Source: Humidesulfovibrio sp. (GTDB taxonomy: Bacteria > Desulfobacterota > Desulfovibrionia > Desulfovibrionales > Desulfovibrionaceae). From it: DNA of 64,000 nucleotides. The notes under the pieces were generated by a model. The model saw only the letters and a list, made by a program, of their open reading frames with translations, was not told the origin of the DNA and did no database searches. Numbering within the stretch: the stretch's first letter is position 1; each line of letters begins with the position of its first letter. This document shows, piece by piece, positions 33,117 to 41,530 of the stretch. Made by a program: the position numbers and the translations under genes. Location of the stretch: the NCBI RefSeq assembly GCF_031082295.1, contig NZ_JAVHLD010000008.1, positions 1-64,000 on the forward strand, written 5' to 3'.

Positions 33117-33556
33117 TGAAGATTCTCCTGGCTCTGGATGATACGGCCCGGGCCGTGGACGAGGCCCTCAGGCTTGCCTCCGAAAAGGGGGCGAGCCTGA
33201 CAGCCCTGTTCGTCTTGGACACCGGGTGGAGCGTGTACATCGGGTCGGATTTCTTGCTGGGAAGCACAGCCCGCAGCAAGTTTCTGGAATACACGCGCGA
33301 CGACGAACTGAGCCAGGAGCAGGCGTCATTGGCGGCTTTCCGTCGACAAGCAGAGGCCGCCGGCGTGGCCTTTGACATCAAAACCGCCAGCGGCGGCCGC
33401 ATCGCAAAGGAAATAATAATGGAAGCGGCCCAGGGCTATGACCTCCTCGTCATGGCCGCACCCTTCCGCCGCGGCCTTGAGGTCATGCGCGACGCCCCCT
33501 CCGCCATCCTCAAGGCCGCGACTTGCGATGTGCTCTTCGTGCGTGGCGGTGAGTAG
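33116..33556 (+). CDS. Universal stress protein, single domain
   Basis: A 146-residue UspA-fold protein: MKILLALDDTARAVDEAL at the start and YDLLVMAAPFRRGLEVMRDAPSAILKAATCDVLFV at the end. The nucleotide-binding glycine pattern (G-x2-G-x9-G-S/T) is altered, so ATP binding is doubtful. Translationally coupled to the preceding gene (TAATG). Likely regulates the exporter, as Usp domains do for several transporters. Confidence 0.87.
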   Translation: MKILLALDDTARAVDEALRLASEKGASLTALFVLDTGWSVYIGSDFLLGSTARSKFLEYTRDDELSQEQASLAAFRRQAEAAGVAFDIKTASGGRIAKEIIMEAAQGYDLLVMAAPFRRGLEVMRDAPSAILKAATCDVLFVRGGE

Positions 33557-33683
33557 AAACCGAGCGCCCTCTTGGCCAAGGCGGTCAATGGCGTTTCAAG
33601 AACGCGCCAGCATGTGCTTGGCCAGGGTGGGACCTCGCAGGGGGCAAGGCGCTCCGCTGCCGGAGGCGTTTGTGGTTGGAGTT

Positions 33684-33716
33684 CCGGGTGGCCAGGTCCC
33701 GGCCTTGGCCACCCGG
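33684..33716. terminator. Hairpin between convergent genes
   Basis: CCGGGTGGCCA and TGGCCACCCGG form a perfect 11-bp stem with an 11-nt loop, between the Usp gene and the zinc-ribbon gene read toward it. There is no strong T-run on either strand; termination is inferred from position. Confidence 0.5.
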
Positions 33717-33727
33717 ATGGCCCCGGG

Positions 33728-34054
33728 CTAAAAATCGAACAGTTCTCCGAGGATGGATTTCTTTTTATGGTAGCTGTGCCCCTGCTTGTGCTTGTAGTGG
33801 CTGTCGTGCTGGCCGCCATGCCCGCCGAACTGGGGCGGCACTGGCTGCTGCTGGTAGTGGGAGGGCTGATACTGTGGCGGCACTGGCGCAGCATGCTGGA
33901 CAGGGGCAGAGGGCTGCGAAGCCGCAGACCTCTCGATGATCTTGTCGAGTTCGCCGCGGTCAAGCCACACGCCCCGGCACTGGGGACAATAGTCAATCTC
34001 GATGCCGCTGCGTTCCGTCATGACCAGGGATATGTTGCATTGCGGGCAATTCAT
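33728..34054 (-). CDS. TFIIB-type zinc-ribbon protein
   Basis: A 108-residue protein with a zf-TFIIB domain at the N-terminus (MNCPQCNISLVM and IDYCPQCRGVWLDRGELDKI, two CPxC knuckles). A Pro/Gln/His-rich low-complexity tail and a short basic end follow. This family is widespread and uncharacterised. GGAGG precedes the ATG at 34054; a longer upstream frame lacks a ribosome site. Confidence 0.85.
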   Translation of the reverse strand: MNCPQCNISLVMTERSGIEIDYCPQCRGVWLDRGELDKIIERSAASQPSAPVQHAAPVPPQYQPSHYQQQPVPPQFGGHGGQHDSHYKHKQGHSYHKKKSILGELFDF

Positions 34055-34147
34055 GAATACCTCCGTGTCTTTCGCGTGTTTCGGTAAAGCCTGTTTGACT
34101 GGGTACTGACCCTTTAGTCTTTTCAATCCAGGCTGGCTGCGCCGTTT

Positions 34148-35143
34148 CTAGTCCTCTTCCCCCTTCTCCTTCGCCGGGCTGCCAGGCACCCAGCCTCGGA
34201 AGGCGTCCTCCGCCACGGCTTGTGGCGGGAGTGTGCGCGTACGGTGCAGCGAGAGCGCCACAGACCCGCCAAGGATGCCCAGAGTCAACAGCAGCGCCCA
34301 CTCCGTGGGGATGACCGGCCCGAAGTAGCCGTTGACGACCATCTTGAGCCCCACCACCACAAGCACGATGGACAGGCCGTACTTTAGGTAGTGGAATCTG
34401 TGGATGATGCCCGTGAGGGCGAAGAACAACGCGCGCAGGCCCAGGATGGCGAAGACATTGGACGTGTAAACCAGGAACGGGTCCTTGGTTATGGCGAAGA
34501 TGGCTGGGATGGAATCCAGCGCGAAGACCAAGTCCGAGAACTCCACCAGCACCAGCACGATGAGGAGCGGAGTGATGAAGCGCACGCTGTTCTGGCGCAC
34601 CATGAAGCGCTCGCCCACATAGTCCGCCGTGACGCGGAAGTGCTTGCGCATGAATTTGGTCACGCGGTTGCCGGAAAGGTCGGGCTCGTCGTTGATGGTC
34701 ATGAGCATCTTGACGCCGGTGACGATGAGAAAGGCGCCGAAGACGTAGATGACCCAGTGGAAGGCGGTGAGAATGGCCGAGCCCGCCAGGATGAGCGCCG
34801 CACGCATGGCAAGGGCGCCCAGCACACCCCAAAACAGCACCGTGTGCTGCGACTGTTTCGGTACCTGGAAATGCGTGAAAATGAGCACGAACACGAAGAT
34901 ATTGTCGATGCTCAGGCTTTTTTCGATGAGGTAGCCGGTGAGGAACTCAAATCCCGCTTGGCGACCCTCGAAATGGAAGATGACGCCGGAGAAGCACAGG
35001 GCCAGCACGAAATAGCCCAGGCTAAGCCACAGGGATTCCTTGACGCTGATCTCGCGGTGCCTGCGGTGCAGCACGCCAAGGTCGAAGGCCAGGAAGACAA
35101 GAACCAGGAGATTGAAGCCCACCCAGTGCCACCATGTCGTCAT
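34148..35143 (-). CDS. TerC/Alx-family membrane protein
   Basis: A 331-residue integral membrane protein with about nine helices and the TerC signatures LSIDNIFVFVLIFTHFQVP and VEFSDLVFALDSIPAIFAIT, whose acidic residues are the proposed metal site. Characterised relatives export manganese and help metalate exported enzymes. Length fits the Alx-type subfamily. AAGGAG precedes ATG 35143. Confidence 0.9.
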   Translation of the reverse strand: MTTWWHWVGFNLLVLVFLAFDLGVLHRRHREISVKESLWLSLGYFVLALCFSGVIFHFEGRQAGFEFLTGYLIEKSLSIDNIFVFVLIFTHFQVPKQSQHTVLFWGVLGALAMRAALILAGSAILTAFHWVIYVFGAFLIVTGVKMLMTINDEPDLSGNRVTKFMRKHFRVTADYVGERFMVRQNSVRFITPLLIVLVLVEFSDLVFALDSIPAIFAITKDPFLVYTSNVFAILGLRALFFALTGIIHRFHYLKYGLSIVLVVVGLKMVVNGYFGPVIPTEWALLLTLGILGGSVALSLHRTRTLPPQAVAEDAFRGWVPGSPAKEKGEED

Positions 35144-35261
35144 GCGCTGCTCCTTGCACAAGAAAGGATTTCTGCGGCTGTGGCCATGTGCCAGGCGTGC
35201 TGGGGGCGCTCCAGTCTTTCGGCGTCAAACGCAGGCACCGTTCTGGGCTGGCGAGGGGAGT

Positions 35262-36332
35262 TCACAACCCGGCTCCCTCTGCGTCCGCTTCATCCAGATG
35301 CTCCACCCATTCGCACCAAACCGCCCAGGCGATGGCCAGGACGATGGGCCCGGTGAGCAGCCCCACCAGGCCAAAGGCGATGGTGCCACCCAACACGCCG
35401 AACAGCACCAGCAAAAAGGGAATCGTTCCGGCGCTGCTGATGAACAAGGGGCGCAGGAAATTGTCCAGCTGGCTCACCACCGCCGCACCCCAGATCCAGA
35501 TGCCGATGGCCGCCCCAAGTTCGCCCTGGAACAACAGCCAAGCCCCGGCGCCGCCCCAGGCCAGGGGGGTGGCAAAGGGGATTAGGGCCACCAGTGCGGT
35601 GAGCGCGCCAAGCGTCACCGGTGAGCCGAGCCCGGCAACCCAGTACCCCAGCCCGGCAACTATGCCCTGTGCCAGCGCGGTGAGCAGGATGCCGTAGACC
35701 ACGGCGCGCGTGGTGCCGCCTGCGGCGGAAAGATATCCGTTTGCCCGGGGTCCGATGAAGCGGACCAGGACGTGGCGCAGTTCGTCGACAATGCGCGGGC
35801 CGTTGCGGTAGAAAAAGAACACAATAACCAGCGTAAGCACCAGCTTGACAACATTTCGCCCCACTCCTCCGGCCAGCCCCGCCATGGCCCCGGCATGGGC
35901 GCCGAGCCAGGCTTGAAAGGTCTCCGTCATCCCTTGGGGATCGGACAAGAGCAGCGCCCGCTGCTCGTTCAGCCATTCGCCGAGCCAGGGGGCGCTGCGC
36001 ACAGATTCCGGCAGCTCCGGTGGGGCGTGCAGGAAGGCGAGCACCGCAGGGTAGAGGCGGCCCAGCTCCTGCTGCCCGAGCCAGAGCAGCCACAGCAGGG
36101 GCGCGCAAAGGATAAAAGTCACCATAGCTGTGGCCAGGCTGGCGGCCAGGGTTTCGCGTCCGCCGCAGCGCTTCCGCAGCCAGGGCATCATGGGCCAGGA
36201 GACGTAGGCCAGCACCCCGGCCCAGGCCAGCGGAGCCAGAAAGGGCGCCAGGATCAGTGCGACCAGCAAGACCAGGCTGGCCAAAGCCAGGAACGGTGCC
36301 AGACGGCGACTGAAGGAAGAATCGTATGTCAT
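35262..36332 (-). CDS. AI-2E/PerM-family transporter
   Basis: A 356-residue membrane protein with about eight helices in the AI-2E family pattern (VILAPFLAPLAWAGVLAYVSWPMMPWL near the start; FLLVLFGVLGGTIAFGLVGLLTGPIVLAIAW near the end). Members include TqsA and PerM and proton/sodium antiporters; substrate here is unknown. ATG 36332 has only a weak ribosome site. A second long frame shifted by one base over the same stretch is a shadow. Confidence 0.85.
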   Translation of the reverse strand: MTYDSSFSRRLAPFLALASLVLLVALILAPFLAPLAWAGVLAYVSWPMMPWLRKRCGGRETLAASLATAMVTFILCAPLLWLLWLGQQELGRLYPAVLAFLHAPPELPESVRSAPWLGEWLNEQRALLLSDPQGMTETFQAWLGAHAGAMAGLAGGVGRNVVKLVLTLVIVFFFYRNGPRIVDELRHVLVRFIGPRANGYLSAAGGTTRAVVYGILLTALAQGIVAGLGYWVAGLGSPVTLGALTALVALIPFATPLAWGGAGAWLLFQGELGAAIGIWIWGAAVVSQLDNFLRPLFISSAGTIPFLLVLFGVLGGTIAFGLVGLLTGPIVLAIAWAVWCEWVEHLDEADAEGAGL

Positions 36333-36391
36333 ATGAGCCACCCCATGAGATGTTCTCTGTGAACTCGGCCTCACGGGGCGGCCCACAGACG

Positions 36392-37276
36392 CTAATCCTG
36401 CTGAATACCGGCAATGCGCCAGGTCTGGCCAGCGCCCAGCCCGCTGGTCATGTGCCAGACCTCTCTGAACGCCTCGGCGGGGGCGCCCGCCTCCTCGCGG
36501 ATCTGGCCCGAGAAGCGCACGCTGGCGAGCATCCGGCCCGCCTCCGTGCTGACGTCAAGCAACTCGGCGTTTAACTGCACAACGTCTGTCTGCTGGGTCT
36601 GCCGGTTTCTTTCCTGATACTGCATTTGGACCTCGGCCGCCAGTTCCGGGCTGCAGAAAAGACGGATGTCCTCCATGTCGCCGCGGTCGTTGGCGGCCTG
36701 CAAGCGGATGAAGTTAAGCTTGGACTGGCGCAGGAAGCCCTCCACGTCGAAATCGGGCGGAACATTGGCCGCAGAGGCGGTTCCAGGCGCTGCCGCGCCC
36801 ATGCCGCCAAAGGTGTTCGGCGGGAAGTTCCCCTGCTGCGGCTGATGCGGCATGCCGCCCATAGACCCGGCATATTGCATGGCCGGCTGCATTCCCCTGG
36901 CTGGCTGACGCCTGCGCATCAGCCAGCGCACCGCGAACACCACGCCCGCCACCACCGCCAGGATGAGCAGCATGTTGCCCATGCCCGCGCCCATGCCGAA
37001 GTGCGAGAACAGCGCGGCGATGCCGAGGCCTGCGGCGATGCCTGCCAGCGGCCCCATCCAGCGGCTCATGCCTGACTGCGGCGCGGCTGCCCCCGGTGCG
37101 GCAGTTTGCGCTGGCCCGGCGGCGGGCTTGGAAGTGATGCCCTGGCGGTTCATGACGCCGGAGTCCCGGCTGAAGCCCGTGGATCTGCCCCCGCCCAAGC
37201 GTTTGGCCTCGGCGTCCTGAACCAGCGCGCCAAAGCCCATCATCACGGCGAGCAAGGCGATTGCAATGAGTTTCAT
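36392..37276 (-). CDS. Tim44-like domain membrane protein
   Basis: A 294-residue protein: signal-like helix (MKLIAIALLAVMMGFGALVQDAEA), a Gly/Arg-rich stretch, a two-part hydrophobic region (~72-118), a Met/Gln/Pro-rich linker, and a C-terminal Tim44-like domain (~175-294: FDVEGFLRQSKLNFIRLQAANDRGDMEDIRLFCSPELAAEV). This layout is common in proteobacteria; the function is not established. AGGAG precedes the ATG. It is 59 nt upstream of the AI-2E gene on the same strand. Confidence 0.86.
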   Translation of the reverse strand: MKLIAIALLAVMMGFGALVQDAEAKRLGGGRSTGFSRDSGVMNRQGITSKPAAGPAQTAAPGAAAPQSGMSRWMGPLAGIAAGLGIAALFSHFGMGAGMGNMLLILAVVAGVVFAVRWLMRRRQPARGMQPAMQYAGSMGGMPHQPQQGNFPPNTFGGMGAAAPGTASAANVPPDFDVEGFLRQSKLNFIRLQAANDRGDMEDIRLFCSPELAAEVQMQYQERNRQTQQTDVVQLNAELLDVSTEAGRMLASVRFSGQIREEAGAPAEAFREVWHMTSGLGAGQTWRIAGIQQD

Positions 37277-37321
37277 GGCTCTCTCCTGTATTGTTATTCT
37301 ACGTTGAATGGCCCATGGCCG

Positions 37322-37909
37322 TCATGCGTCCAGCGCCCGCAAGATCGCGACGCCCAGGAGGACAAGGGCCACGATGGCCCAGCCCAGGCGGTCGATATGG
37401 CGATGGAGCTTCTCCTCCATGCGCTTCCCGCCCCAGGCCATCAGGCCCGCCACGAGAAAAAAGCGCGCACCCCGACCGATGAACGAGGCCAGGATAAACG
37501 GCAGAAAGGCCATGGAAAGCGCGCCCGCCGCAATGGTGAAAACCTTGTACGGTATGGGCGAGAACCCGGCGATGAACACCGCCCAGAAGCCCCAGCGGCC
37601 GAAAAGCTCCACCGCCAGCAGGTAGGACGGCCAGTACCGGCTCGCCAAAAGCCAGGGCTGCAGGGCGTCCATGGCGAACAGCCCGATGGCGTAGCCGAAA
37701 GCGCCGCCCGCCACGGAGGTCAACGTCGTCAACAGGGCCAACCGCCACGCCTTCTCCGGTGCGGCAAGGCTCATGGGCGCGAGCATGACGTCGGGCGGGA
37801 TCGGAAAGAACGAGGACTCGGTGAAGCTGAGCGCGCCCAGAAACCAGGGCGCTCGCGGATGCCGCGACCAGGCCAGCGCCCTGCGGTAAAGCGGAGAGAA
37901 AATCTTCAT
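37322..37909 (-). CDS. VTT-domain (YqaA/DedA-like) membrane protein
   Basis: A 195-residue membrane protein with the VTT/DedA fold: FTESSFFPIPPDVMLAPM near the start and FSPIPYKVFTIAAGALSM later, the two re-entrant conserved stretches. Family members are linked to lipid scrambling or membrane potential. ATG 37909 has GGAGG 9 nt ahead. It lies 37 nt after HtpX; both concern membrane quality. Confidence 0.87.
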   Translation of the reverse strand: MKIFSPLYRRALAWSRHPRAPWFLGALSFTESSFFPIPPDVMLAPMSLAAPEKAWRLALLTTLTSVAGGAFGYAIGLFAMDALQPWLLASRYWPSYLLAVELFGRWGFWAVFIAGFSPIPYKVFTIAAGALSMAFLPFILASFIGRGARFFLVAGLMAWGGKRMEEKLHRHIDRLGWAIVALVLLGVAILRALDA

Positions 37910-37946
37910 GCCTTCTGGCCTCCGTTCCGCATGTTTGCCGAGCCCA

Positions 37947-38825
37947 TCATCCCCGGTCCGCCTGAAGCGCGGCGATGCGCTCATCCAGCGGCGGGTGGGT
38001 CATGAACAGGCGCTTCCAGCCCTGGCCGCCTCCGCCTGAAATGCCGAAGGCGGCCATGTTGTCCGGCAGGGCCTCGCCCCGGCCCGCCTTGAGGCGTTCA
38101 AGGGCGCGTATCATGGCCTGTCGCCCCGCCAGCGAAGCCCCGCCCGCATCGGCGCGAAACTCGCGCCTGCGCGAGAACCACATCACCACCATGGAGGCCA
38201 CCACCCCGAGCACCAGCTCGGCCACGATCATGGTGACGTAGAAGGCCGGGCCGTGGCCACGCTCGGTCTTGAACACCATCTTGTCCACCAGCGAGCCCAC
38301 GACCCGCGACAGGAACATGACGAAGGTGTTCACCACGCCCTGGATCAGGGCCAGGGTCACCATGTCGCCGTTGGCTATGTGGGCCACCTCGTGCCCGAGC
38401 ACGGCCTCGGCCTCTTCGCGGGTCATCTGCTGCAAGAGGCCGGTGGACACGGCCACCAGGGAATTGTTCCGGCTCATGCCGGTGGCGAAGGCGTTGGCGT
38501 CCGGGGCGTGAAACACGCCAACCTCGGGCATGCCGATGCCCGCCTGGGCCGCCTGCCTGCGGACGGTGTCCACCAGCCAGAACTCCGCCGAGTTCGAGGG
38601 GGTCTCAATGACCACCACGCCCATGCTGCGCTTGGCCATCCACTTGGACAGGGCCAGGGACAGGAAGGAACCGCCAAAGCCCATCACCGCCGCAAAGATG
38701 AGCAGCGACGAGAGATTGAGGCCGTTGGCGTTCAGGTATGGCTCCACCCCGAGCAGGCGCAGGCTCACCGACAACACCAGCATGATGCCCAGGTTGGTCA
38801 GAAGAAAGAGCAGTACGCGTTTCAT
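37947..38825 (-). CDS. htpX: Membrane zinc metalloprotease HtpX
   Basis: A 292-residue M48 protease, close to the usual ~290. Two N-terminal helices ([42 protein letters not shown]), zinc motif HEVAH in [14 protein letters not shown], a further helix pair, and the third ligand region [12 protein letters not shown]. It degrades damaged membrane proteins from the cytoplasmic side. ATG 38825 has GGGAG upstream; the longer open frame adds sequence without homology. Confidence 0.95.
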   Translation of the reverse strand: MKRVLLFLLTNLGIMLVLSVSLRLLGVEPYLNANGLNLSSLLIFAAVMGFGGSFLSLALSKWMAKRSMGVVVIETPSNSAEFWLVDTVRRQAAQAGIGMPEVGVFHAPDANAFATGMSRNNSLVAVSTGLLQQMTREEAEAVLGHEVAHIANGDMVTLALIQGVVNTFVMFLSRVVGSLVDKMVFKTERGHGPAFYVTMIVAELVLGVVASMVVMWFSRRREFRADAGGASLAGRQAMIRALERLKAGRGEALPDNMAAFGISGGGGQGWKRLFMTHPPLDERIAALQADRG

Positions 38826-39057
38826 CCCTTGGTCTCCCTTGCTAGTTCTCGCCTTGTGGCTGCCAGGCGCATGCGGGCAAGGCCCTTGTGGACAAGTTCC
38901 GCGCCGACGCCTTCGCATCAGGCTCTTCGTCCATGATGGGGGCATGCTACTGCCACCCCAAACCATAGACAAGTCGGATGTTACGATATAAATAATCGGA
39001 AAACACGATGTGTCCACCGGGCTGCGGACCCCGGCGGCGTGGGACAGGAGAAATGCC

Positions 39058-40002
39058 GTGCAGACTTTGAACTACCATCATTTAAGGTATTTCTGGGCGG
39101 TGGCCAAGGCCGGTGGCATCGCCCGCGCGGCCCAGCAGCTGCACGTCACGCCGCATACCATCAGCGGCCAGCTCGGCGAGTTCCAGGAGGCCCTGGGCGT
39201 CGAACTGTTCCGTCGCGCCGGGCGCGGCCTGGAGCTGACGGACGCCGGGCGGCGCATTCTGGGCTACGCCGAAGACATCTTCGCCATGGGCGACGAGTTG
39301 CTGGAGGCCCTGGGGGACGACACGGCCAAGAGGATCCTGCCTTTCCGGGTCGGCATCGCCGACAGTGTGTCCAAGTCCGTGGCCTACCAGCTGGTGGAGC
39401 CCGCGTTGCGGCTCCAGGCGCCGCTGCGGCTGGTGTGCAGGGAAGGCAGGCTGACGAGCCTGTTGGCCGAACTGGCAATACACCGCCTCGACATGATCAT
39501 TGCCGACAGGCCCATGCCTGCGAACCTGAATGTGCGCGGCTACAGCCACCTGCTGGGCGAGAGCGGGCTGACGGTGTTCGGCGCTGGCGCTCTGGTCCAG
39601 GGCTTGGCAGGAGCATTCCCGGCCAGCATCGACAACACCCCGTTCCTTCTTCCAGGGGAGGACGTGGCCATCCGCCACAAGCTCATCCAGTGGATGGAGG
39701 CAAAGGGGCTGCGCCTGCGCATCGTGGGGGAGTTCGACGACAGCGCCCTGGTGAAGTCCTTCGGCCAGGCCGGGGCCGGGCTGTTCGTGGCGCCCACGGC
39801 CATCGCCGGGCACGTGTGCGAGCAATACAAGGTCGTGGAGGTCGGCCGTATCGACGCGGTGGTGGAGCAGGTATACGCCATCACCACCGAGCGGCGCATC
39901 ACGCACCCCGCTGTGGTGGCCATCAGCAAGGCCGCCCGGCAGAACGTGTTCAAGGTTGCTGGCGCTCCGTCCCGGCGGAGGGGAGCGGAAAAGGATTTCT
40001 GA
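39058..40002 (+). CDS. LysR-family regulator, NhaR-like
   Basis: A 314-residue LysR regulator with the NhaR-type opening [44 protein letters not shown], and an effector domain from ~90. GTG 39058 is chosen because AGGAG lies 7 nt ahead and the family starts here; a GTG at 39010 lacks a site. NhaR proteins respond to sodium/pH in enterobacteria. The target is unclear; HtpX is divergent and a CNNM-type membrane protein follows. Confidence 0.85.
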   Translation: MQTLNYHHLRYFWAVAKAGGIARAAQQLHVTPHTISGQLGEFQEALGVELFRRAGRGLELTDAGRRILGYAEDIFAMGDELLEALGDDTAKRILPFRVGIADSVSKSVAYQLVEPALRLQAPLRLVCREGRLTSLLAELAIHRLDMIIADRPMPANLNVRGYSHLLGESGLTVFGAGALVQGLAGAFPASIDNTPFLLPGEDVAIRHKLIQWMEAKGLRLRIVGEFDDSALVKSFGQAGAGLFVAPTAIAGHVCEQYKVVEVGRIDAVVEQVYAITTERRITHPAVVAISKAARQNVFKVAGAPSRRRGAEKDF

Positions 40003-40156
40003 CACTTTCAGCAGACCTGCCAAGATGGGCGGCAGCGGGGCTGACGGCCCTGGCGCCCCTGCTGGCGGCATCGCGACGGTTGTCTTTCCCCTGTCCCCCC
40101 GGTATCATCTAAGTGCCCCGATCCGGGAAGCGCCCTCACAACATACTGGAAACGCC

Positions 40157-41473
40157 ATGTCTGCCAATGTGTACTGGGAAGTCGTCGTCATCCTGCTGCT
40201 GATTCTGCTGAACGGTTTCTTTTCCCTTGCCGAAATGTCCCTGGTGGCCGCCAAGAAGGTGCGGCTTTCCGCCGCCGCCAAGCAGGGCGACAAGCGCTCC
40301 GCCCTGGCCCTGTCGCTTCTGGAGGAGCCGGACCGGCTCTTTTCCACGGTCCAGATCGGCATCACCCTCATCGGCATCCTCACAGGCGCCTTCGGCGGGG
40401 CCACCCTTGGGGAGCAGCTCGGGCGCTGGCTGTCCGGACACGACGCCTTCAAGCCCTTCGCCGACGCTCTGGGTTTTGGCCTCGTCATCCTGGCTACAAC
40501 CTACCTGACCCTGGTTTTTGGCGAGCTTATCCCCAAGAAGATGGCCTTTTCCGACCCGGAGCGCTTCGCCCGCCTGGCCTCGCCCTTCATGCTCCTGCTG
40601 CGCAAGGTGGCCCATCCCGCTGTTGCGGTCCTGAGTTCCTCCTCCCGTCTGGCGTCCAGGCTGATGGGTATGAACCAGGAGGCGCAGCAGATCACCGAGG
40701 AAGACATCAAGGGCTTCATCAACGAGGGCGTGCGCGCGGGATTTGTCCAGAGTTCGGAAAAAGACATGCTGGAGCGGGTCTTCCGCCTGGGCGACCGCCG
40801 GGTGTCGAGCCTCATGCGGCACCGCTCCAAGGTGGTCTGGCTTGACGTCAACGACTCCGACAAGGATATCCTGGCCCAAATGGCCGAGAGCCCCTATTCG
40901 CGCTACCCCGTGTGCGATGGCGACCTCCATGCCGTTCTTGGGGTGGTGAAGGCGCGCGAGTTCCTGGCGGCGCGGGTGGCTGACCCCGCAGCCAGGCTCG
41001 ACAAGCATCTGCACGCGCCGGTGTTCATCCAGGACACGGCCCGAGCCACCGCTCTGCTGGAGGCGTTTCAGGGGCGCAGCCGGATGCGCTTCGCCATGGT
41101 GGTGGACGAGTACGGCGACATCATGGGCATCGCTACCTTGTACGACATCCTGGAGGCCCTTGTGGGCGACCTGCCGGACCACAAGGCCGGGGAGGAGCCG
41201 GAGGCAGTGAAGCGGGCCGACGGCTCCTGGCTTCTCGACGGACTCATCCCCATGGAGGACGCCTGCCAGGTCGCGGGCATCTGCAGGGACCAAGACACCT
41301 TGGAGCCTTATGAAACCCTGGCGGGCTTCATCCTGCACCACCTTCAGAGGATACCAGATGTTGGCGATGTCGTCGAAGGGGAAGGGTTCCGCTTCGAGAT
41401 CGTGGACATGGACGGTCGGCGCATTGATCGCGTGCTGGTGACGAAGCAACCCGTAGGCCAGAGCCAAGGCTGA
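40157..41473 (+). CDS. CNNM/CorC-type (hemolysin-like) membrane protein
   Basis: A 438-residue protein with an N-terminal DUF21 membrane domain (NGFFSLAEMSLVAAKKVRL; LVFGELIPKKMAFSDPERFA), a CBS pair (~215-335) and a C-terminal CorC/HlyC domain. Relatives export Mg2+ or Co2+. ATG 40157 starts the first helix, with only a weak ribosome site (TGGA). A P-type ATPase gene follows 57 nt later. Confidence 0.9.
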   Translation: MSANVYWEVVVILLLILLNGFFSLAEMSLVAAKKVRLSAAAKQGDKRSALALSLLEEPDRLFSTVQIGITLIGILTGAFGGATLGEQLGRWLSGHDAFKPFADALGFGLVILATTYLTLVFGELIPKKMAFSDPERFARLASPFMLLLRKVAHPAVAVLSSSSRLASRLMGMNQEAQQITEEDIKGFINEGVRAGFVQSSEKDMLERVFRLGDRRVSSLMRHRSKVVWLDVNDSDKDILAQMAESPYSRYPVCDGDLHAVLGVVKAREFLAARVADPAARLDKHLHAPVFIQDTARATALLEAFQGRSRMRFAMVVDEYGDIMGIATLYDILEALVGDLPDHKAGEEPEAVKRADGSWLLDGLIPMEDACQVAGICRDQDTLEPYETLAGFILHHLQRIPDVGDVVEGEGFRFEIVDMDGRRIDRVLVTKQPVGQSQG

Positions 41474-41530
41474 AAACGCCAAGAGCTGGCGAGCCGGGCC
41501 TGACGCGCAAACCTGAAAGGAGGCGTACGC

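Noticed and set aside
35290-36414. Alternative frame over the AI-2E gene
   Set aside because: The other frame has clear transmembrane helices and family motifs; this one is Arg/Gly-rich.
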